Assembly (NCBI GenBank): GCA_030040035.1
Contig: JASHUJ010000030.1
Span: 1-18,465 of the forward strand
DNA from: Thermoplasmata archaeon
GTDB taxonomy: Archaea; Thermoplasmatota; Thermoplasmata; Lutacidiplasmatales; UBA184
DNA length: 18,465 nucleotides
Direction: 5' to 3'
Part shown: piece after piece, positions 15,359 through 18,465 of the stretch
Position numbering within the stretch: the stretch's first letter is position 1
How the letters are laid out: each line of letters starts with the position of its first letter
Position numbers and translations under genes: made by a program
The notes under the pieces: model-generated
Seen by the model: the letters and a program-made list of their open reading frames with translations, nothing else
Databases searched by the model: none
Told to the model about the DNA's origin: nothing

Positions 15359-16621
15359 TCATCCGGGACGGCGTGGGAGCGGCACCGCTCGACCGGTGAC
15401 CGGAGCTCGCACGGCGGATCGCTCCACGGACTCGCGACGACCGACGACCCAAACGAGCAGAGGCAGCGGAGCGAGTGCGATCGCGCCGGTGAACCACCAC
15501 GCGACCGTGTAGCCGTACGCGTCCGCGACGAAGGCGAAGGCGAGGGCCAGTCCGCTTCCGAGCGCGATCTGGATCGCGTTCAGCAGCGCCAGCGCGAGCG
15601 CGAAGCTTTCGCCGTGCGTCTCGGGGAAGGTCGCCGGGAGGAGGTACAGGATCGCGAAGATCACCCCGTCGGCAAAGCCGAGGAGGGCGAACAGGCCGAA
15701 CAGTTCGGGAAAACCGAGGTACGGGATCAGAAAGAAGAGGACACCCGCGAGGATCCCCCAGAGTAGGATAACGCGACGCATCTCGAGCGCCCGCTCTCCC
15801 AAGTGCCCGCCGATCGGTCCGCCCGGGATCTCGAGTACGATCATCACGGTCGGTATGCCGGCGGCGATCGCGATCGGCCACGTCGGATGGACGGTCGACG
15901 CGTACTGGACGAAGTACTGGGCGGCGATGACGAACGCGGCCCACAGCCCGGCGATCGCGAGACTGAGGGCCCACAGCGACCGGGACCGCAATGCGGGGAG
16001 GGCGATGTCCCACAGTCCTCGTCCCGCGCGAGGGGTGCGGGTGCGCGGGAGGGCGGGAAGGAGGAACGGGGCGATCGCGCCAGCGGCGAGGAGCACGATC
16101 CCGCCGACCAGGAGCGCCGCCGACCAGCCGTAGACCTCGCCCACGAAGGCACCTCCGAACAGCCCGACGCCGGAGCCGATGCTGAAGCCCGAGTTGTAGA
16201 GCCCGATCACGGGGCCCTGGCTCCCGGGGGGATACAGGGAGGCGACGAGCCCGAGGGCCGGGGCGAAGAAGAACGCCGCGCCCGCCCCGGTGCCGAATCG
16301 AAGCAGGGCGAGCACCTGCCAGTCCGGCGAGAACGCCGAGGCGGTCGCGAACGCGCCCATCAGGAACAGCGCGAAGATGCTGACCCGGCGGTTCCCCCAG
16401 CGCAGTGTCGCGAATCCGGCCACCAACTGGAAGAGCGCCGCCCCGACGAGGAAGGAGCTCACGACGACGCCGAGCTCGGGCGTGGTCGCATCGAAGTGGG
16501 CGCCCAGGAGCGGCAGGATCGCCCCGACGTTGTACCAGTTGACCGCGTAGACGACGCGGGCGAACAACAGGGCGCCGACGGCCCGCTCCCGGCCGGGCAG
16601 CTGCGGCTCGGCCGCCGTCAC
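15359..16621 (-). CDS. 12-TM MFS transporter
   Basis: A 420-residue membrane protein with about 12 hydrophobic segments. The MFS layout is visible: TM1 VVYAVNWYNVGAILPLL, a TM2 region ending GFATLRWGNRRVSIF in the place of motif A, TM4 LRFGTGAGAAFFF, TM5 NSGFSIGSGVGLFGGAF (motif C-like GxxxGxxxG), a central loop with PRTRTPRAGRG, and a second half of six segments. It is unlike DHA2 exporters and closer to general 12-TM sugar/organic anion carriers; the substrate cannot be assigned. The GTG at 16621 overlaps the TGA of the upstream metallo-hydrolase gene as GTGA, the sign of translational coupling. The frame remains open to 17206, but that extension lies in the hydrolase gene and is not coding in this frame. 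Confidence 0.85.
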   Translation of the reverse strand: MTAAEPQLPGRERAVGALLFARVVYAVNWYNVGAILPLLGAHFDATTPELGVVVSSFLVGAALFQLVAGFATLRWGNRRVSIFALFLMGAFATASAFSPDWQVLALLRFGTGAGAAFFFAPALGLVASLYPPGSQGPVIGLYNSGFSIGSGVGLFGGAFVGEVYGWSAALLVGGIVLLAAGAIAPFLLPALPRTRTPRAGRGLWDIALPALRSRSLWALSLAIAGLWAAFVIAAQYFVQYASTVHPTWPIAIAAGIPTVMIVLEIPGGPIGGHLGERALEMRRVILLWGILAGVLFFLIPYLGFPELFGLFALLGFADGVIFAILYLLPATFPETHGESFALALALLNAIQIALGSGLALAFAFVADAYGYTVAWWFTGAIALAPLPLLVWVVGRRESVERSAVRAPVTGRAVPLPRRPG

Positions 16622-17556
16622 CGGGCGTCCCGTCCGAGCAGCGAGTGCGTTTCGAAGTAGCGGAGGAACCCCGCGGCCGCGAGCACGTAGCCCGACACGA
16701 GGGATTCGCGGTCCGCGACGGACGCGTCCTCGAAGTTCGCGGAGTCGAACTCCCGCAGGCGCCGCTCGAGGTAGTCGACCTCCGGCTTCTCGCGCGCGGC
16801 CCGCAGCGCGACGTCGCGCCACTGTTCGACGACCGTGCGGTACCGGACGAGGTCGCGGGCGCCGTCCGGGCTGGGCCCGAAGTGGCTGAACAGGAGCATC
16901 GCCGGGTCGGTGGCCCGCATCGTCTCGAGGCTGGCGAACAACTGCTCGAGGTCGAGATCCGGCGGCGGCACGGCGGGTCGCAGGTGCGCACTGGCCGGCA
17001 GTCGCACCCCCGCTCCGTCCCCCGAGAAGACGGCGCGGAGCGCCGAGTCGAAGAACGCCACGTGATGCTTCGCGTGGCCGGGGGTCGCGAGGACCCGGAG
17101 CTCCCCGCCGCGCAGGGGAAAGCGCTCGCCGCCCCGGAGGCCGACGATCCGCGGCGAGGGCACGGGCACGATCGGGCCCCAGAGGGCATCCGAGGCGGGG
17201 CCCCATGCCCGGCGGGCGCTCGCGATCAGTCGGGTCGGATCCACGAGATGGGGCACGCCGAGCTCGTGGGCGTAAAAGGTGGCCCGCGGGAAATCGTCGA
17301 TCAGCGCGCCCATCCCGCCGGCGTGGTCGAGGTGGATGTGCGTGACGAAGACCTGACGCACCTCATCCGGCTCGACCCCGGCCGCGGCGACGCCCCGGCG
17401 CAGTGCGTCGCGGCACGTCGAGGGTCCGGTCTCCACGAGCGCCCAGCCCTCGGGCCCCGGGAGCAGGTACGACGCGACCAGCCCCTCGGTGTCGCGGAAG
17501 TCAAGGTCGATGAGCCGTCGGCCCTGACCCAACTCCTGAACGGCCGGGGCGGTCAT
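16618..17556 (-). CDS. Metallo-beta-lactamase-fold hydrolase
   Basis: A 312-residue soluble protein of the MBL superfamily. Metal ligands are H73, H75, D77 and H78 in THIHLDHAGG, H161 in TPGHAKHH, D180 in FSGDG and H225 in FSHFG, so the full binuclear site is present. Residues about 230-312 are a helical C-terminal extension (VVEQWRDVALRAAREKPEVD ...). Such proteins include glyoxalase II-like thioesterases, lactonases and RNA-processing enzymes; the absence of a beta-CASP insertion argues for a small-molecule hydrolase. The ATG at 17556 follows the M50 protease stop by 13 nt, with no clear Shine-Dalgarno sequence. The gene sits between a membrane protease and a transporter in an operon; its substrate may be linked to what the transporter moves, but this is a guess. 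Confidence 0.85.
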   Translation of the reverse strand: MTAPAVQELGQGRRLIDLDFRDTEGLVASYLLPGPEGWALVETGPSTCRDALRRGVAAAGVEPDEVRQVFVTHIHLDHAGGMGALIDDFPRATFYAHELGVPHLVDPTRLIASARRAWGPASDALWGPIVPVPSPRIVGLRGGERFPLRGGELRVLATPGHAKHHVAFFDSALRAVFSGDGAGVRLPASAHLRPAVPPPDLDLEQLFASLETMRATDPAMLLFSHFGPSPDGARDLVRYRTVVEQWRDVALRAAREKPEVDYLERRLREFDSANFEDASVADRESLVSGYVLAAAGFLRYFETHSLLGRDAR

Positions 17557-17569
17557 GGGGCGGGTCCCG

Positions 17570-18280
17570 TTAGAGGTTCAGGAACGGCGTCCCGTAGACG
17601 TAGAAGGCGAGCGTCAGCGCGGCGGTGAAGGCGCCGATCGCGAGGATCGCGGCGACCCAGATGCCGGTGTTCCAGCGGAGCACCTTGGCGCCGTCGAGCG
17701 GGCCGAGCGGGATCAGGTTGAACGTCGCGAACCAGCCGTTCACCCACGCAAGGAGCAGCAGCCAGATGTAGTCGACCGAGCCGGCAAGGAACAGACCGAC
17801 CGATCCCGCGTAGAAGATCGCCGCGAACCCGACGTTCGAGAGCGGACCGGCGAGGCTCGTCTTCCCCCAGTTCGTGCGGTCGATCTCGCTCATGCCGCTC
17901 ACGACGGTCGCTCCCGGGGCGGCCCAGAGGAACCCGAGGGTCGCCGTGAAGAGCGAGAAGACGAGGCCGAACGGCGACATCCGGAACTCGGCCCAGAACC
18001 CGTGGCGTTGGGCGACGATCTTGTGGGCCAGTTCGTGGCAGACGAAACCGGTGAGGGCCGCCCCCGCGGCGGCGAGGACGAGCGGGAGCGAGATCCGGGA
18101 GAGAAACGAGCCGGTGGCCCCGTACAGCAGGCCGGCCCCGGTTAGGACAAGGATCAGGTCGAGCGTCAGAACGGCGTAGGCGATGCCGATATGGAGGAGC
18201 TCGGTGCGCGAGGTCGTAACGCGCGAGGAGGTGGGACGAGCCGTCGTCCAGGTGTAGTAGTAGTTCGGACCGCCCGTCAT
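17570..18280 (-). CDS. M50-family (site-2 type) membrane zinc metallopeptidase
   Basis: A 236-residue polytopic membrane protein. The zinc-binding HELAH is at 82-86 in a membrane helix (GFVCHELAHKIVAQRHG), AGPLSN at 144-149 is the usual M50 signature, and NLIPLGPLDG at 188-197 provides the third zinc ligand, Asp196. About six hydrophobic segments are present and there is no PDZ domain. The family cleaves substrates within the membrane, often in signalling or quality control; the physiological substrate is unknown. The start is the ATG at 18280 because it overlaps the upstream stop as ATGA. An in-frame ATG at 18313 would reach 33 nt further into the upstream gene and is less likely. The N-terminal region NYYYTWTT is soluble and precedes the first membrane segment. 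Confidence 0.88.
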   Translation of the reverse strand: MTGGPNYYYTWTTARPTSSRVTTSRTELLHIGIAYAVLTLDLILVLTGAGLLYGATGSFLSRISLPLVLAAAGAALTGFVCHELAHKIVAQRHGFWAEFRMSPFGLVFSLFTATLGFLWAAPGATVVSGMSEIDRTNWGKTSLAGPLSNVGFAAIFYAGSVGLFLAGSVDYIWLLLLAWVNGWFATFNLIPLGPLDGAKVLRWNTGIWVAAILAIGAFTAALTLAFYVYGTPFLNL

Positions 18281-18465
18281 GCGTGCACCGCCGGGGAGAT
18301 CGGAGCGGTCCATCGGGCGACGGGCATCGGCGTCGAGCGCAGCTTTCCGGCGAGCAGTTCGGCCAGGAGCCGGACGCCGTCGGCCAGACGGGGTCCCGGC
18401 CGGCTAAAGTACGCTTCATCGGCGACAAAGACGCCGAGCTCCGGCGCGATCTGGGCCACTCCGTC
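18277..18465 (-). CDS. ABC-type cobalamin/iron-siderophore substrate-binding protein, C-terminal fragment
   Basis: Only the last 62 residues are in the window; the gene continues beyond the right edge. The visible segment, VFVADEAYFSRPGPRLADGV followed by RLLAELLAG, matches the end of helical-backbone periplasmic-binding proteins of the BtuF/FepB type, whose last part reads V.V.D...RPGPR..DGLE.LA. In this family, the protein captures cobalamin, heme or iron-chelate outside the cell and delivers it to an ABC permease. Whether a signal peptide, and hence export, is present cannot be seen. The stop overlaps the ATG of the M50 gene as ATGA. The assignment to the fold is fairly secure; the ligand is not. 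Confidence 0.65.
   Translation of the reverse strand, partial: DGVAQIAPELGVFVADEAYFSRPGPRLADGVRLLAELLAGKLRSTPMPVARWTAPISPAVHA

Noticed and set aside
16622..17206. N-terminal extension of the 12-TM MFS protein
   Set aside because: It would overlap most of the metallo-hydrolase gene. The GTG at 16621 with GTGA overlap is the natural start.

Overview
The window reads as chromosomal DNA from a high-GC archaeon, most likely a member of the Thermoplasmatota with an acid-adapted, peptide-using lifestyle. Support for archaea: the left edge holds the end of a TFB (archaeal TFIIB) gene; several genes and the tRNA have an A/T-rich TATA-like hexamer about 25-28 nt before the start codon or mature 5' end, as expected for leaderless archaeal transcripts; and there is a cyclic 2,3-diphosphoglycerate synthase-type gene. 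The Thermoplasmatota assignment is an inference. It rests on a large secreted S53 (sedolisin) protease with C-terminal GLPxxTxW repeats, a style I associate with Thermoplasmata surface proteins. No rRNA or ribosomal protein marker is present to settle it.

Layout. 1-2700: TFB C-terminus (+), a small winged-helix protein (-), a class I/II-type histone-deacetylase/AcuC-family deacetylase (+), and a YkgJ-type CxxxCxxCC protein (-) whose stop codon interlocks with that of the deacetylase. 2800-7130: a rightward run of a two-CBS-domain protein, a 14-TM DHA2-type drug exporter, the cyclic 2,3-diphosphoglycerate synthase-like P-loop enzyme, a small two-TM proline-tailed membrane protein, and an unrecognised 161-residue protein. 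7190-9430 (leftward): tryptophan indole-lyase (tnaA) followed 26 nt later by a SAM methyltransferase. 9429-9832: a 404-nt divergent regulatory gap containing a 21-bp-spaced direct repeat and a hairpin. 9833-12955: the S53 protease. 13152-15023 (-): a secreted double beta-propeller protein convergent with the protease. 15218-15290 (-): tRNA-Gln(TTG). 15359-18465 (-): a tightly packed operon encoding the end of a metal/cobalamin-type ABC substrate-binding protein, an M50 (site-2 type) membrane protease, a metallo-beta-lactamase-fold hydrolase and a 12-TM MFS transporter, with ATGA and GTGA start/stop overlaps.

How the parts may fit together (inference): the S53 protease would break down extracellular protein at low pH, and tnaA would convert tryptophan from peptides to indole, pyruvate and ammonia. 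The double propeller is probably an extracellular binding or surface protein. The two MFS carriers and the ABC binding protein add transport functions. I saw no CRISPR array, insertion sequence, prophage gene or rRNA. The most unusual observations are the six exactly spaced Cys pairs (C-x8-C) in the first propeller, the deacetylase with no ATG/GTG/TTG available for its conserved N-terminus, the tryptophanase-methyltransferase pair, and the repeat element between tnaA and the protease gene.
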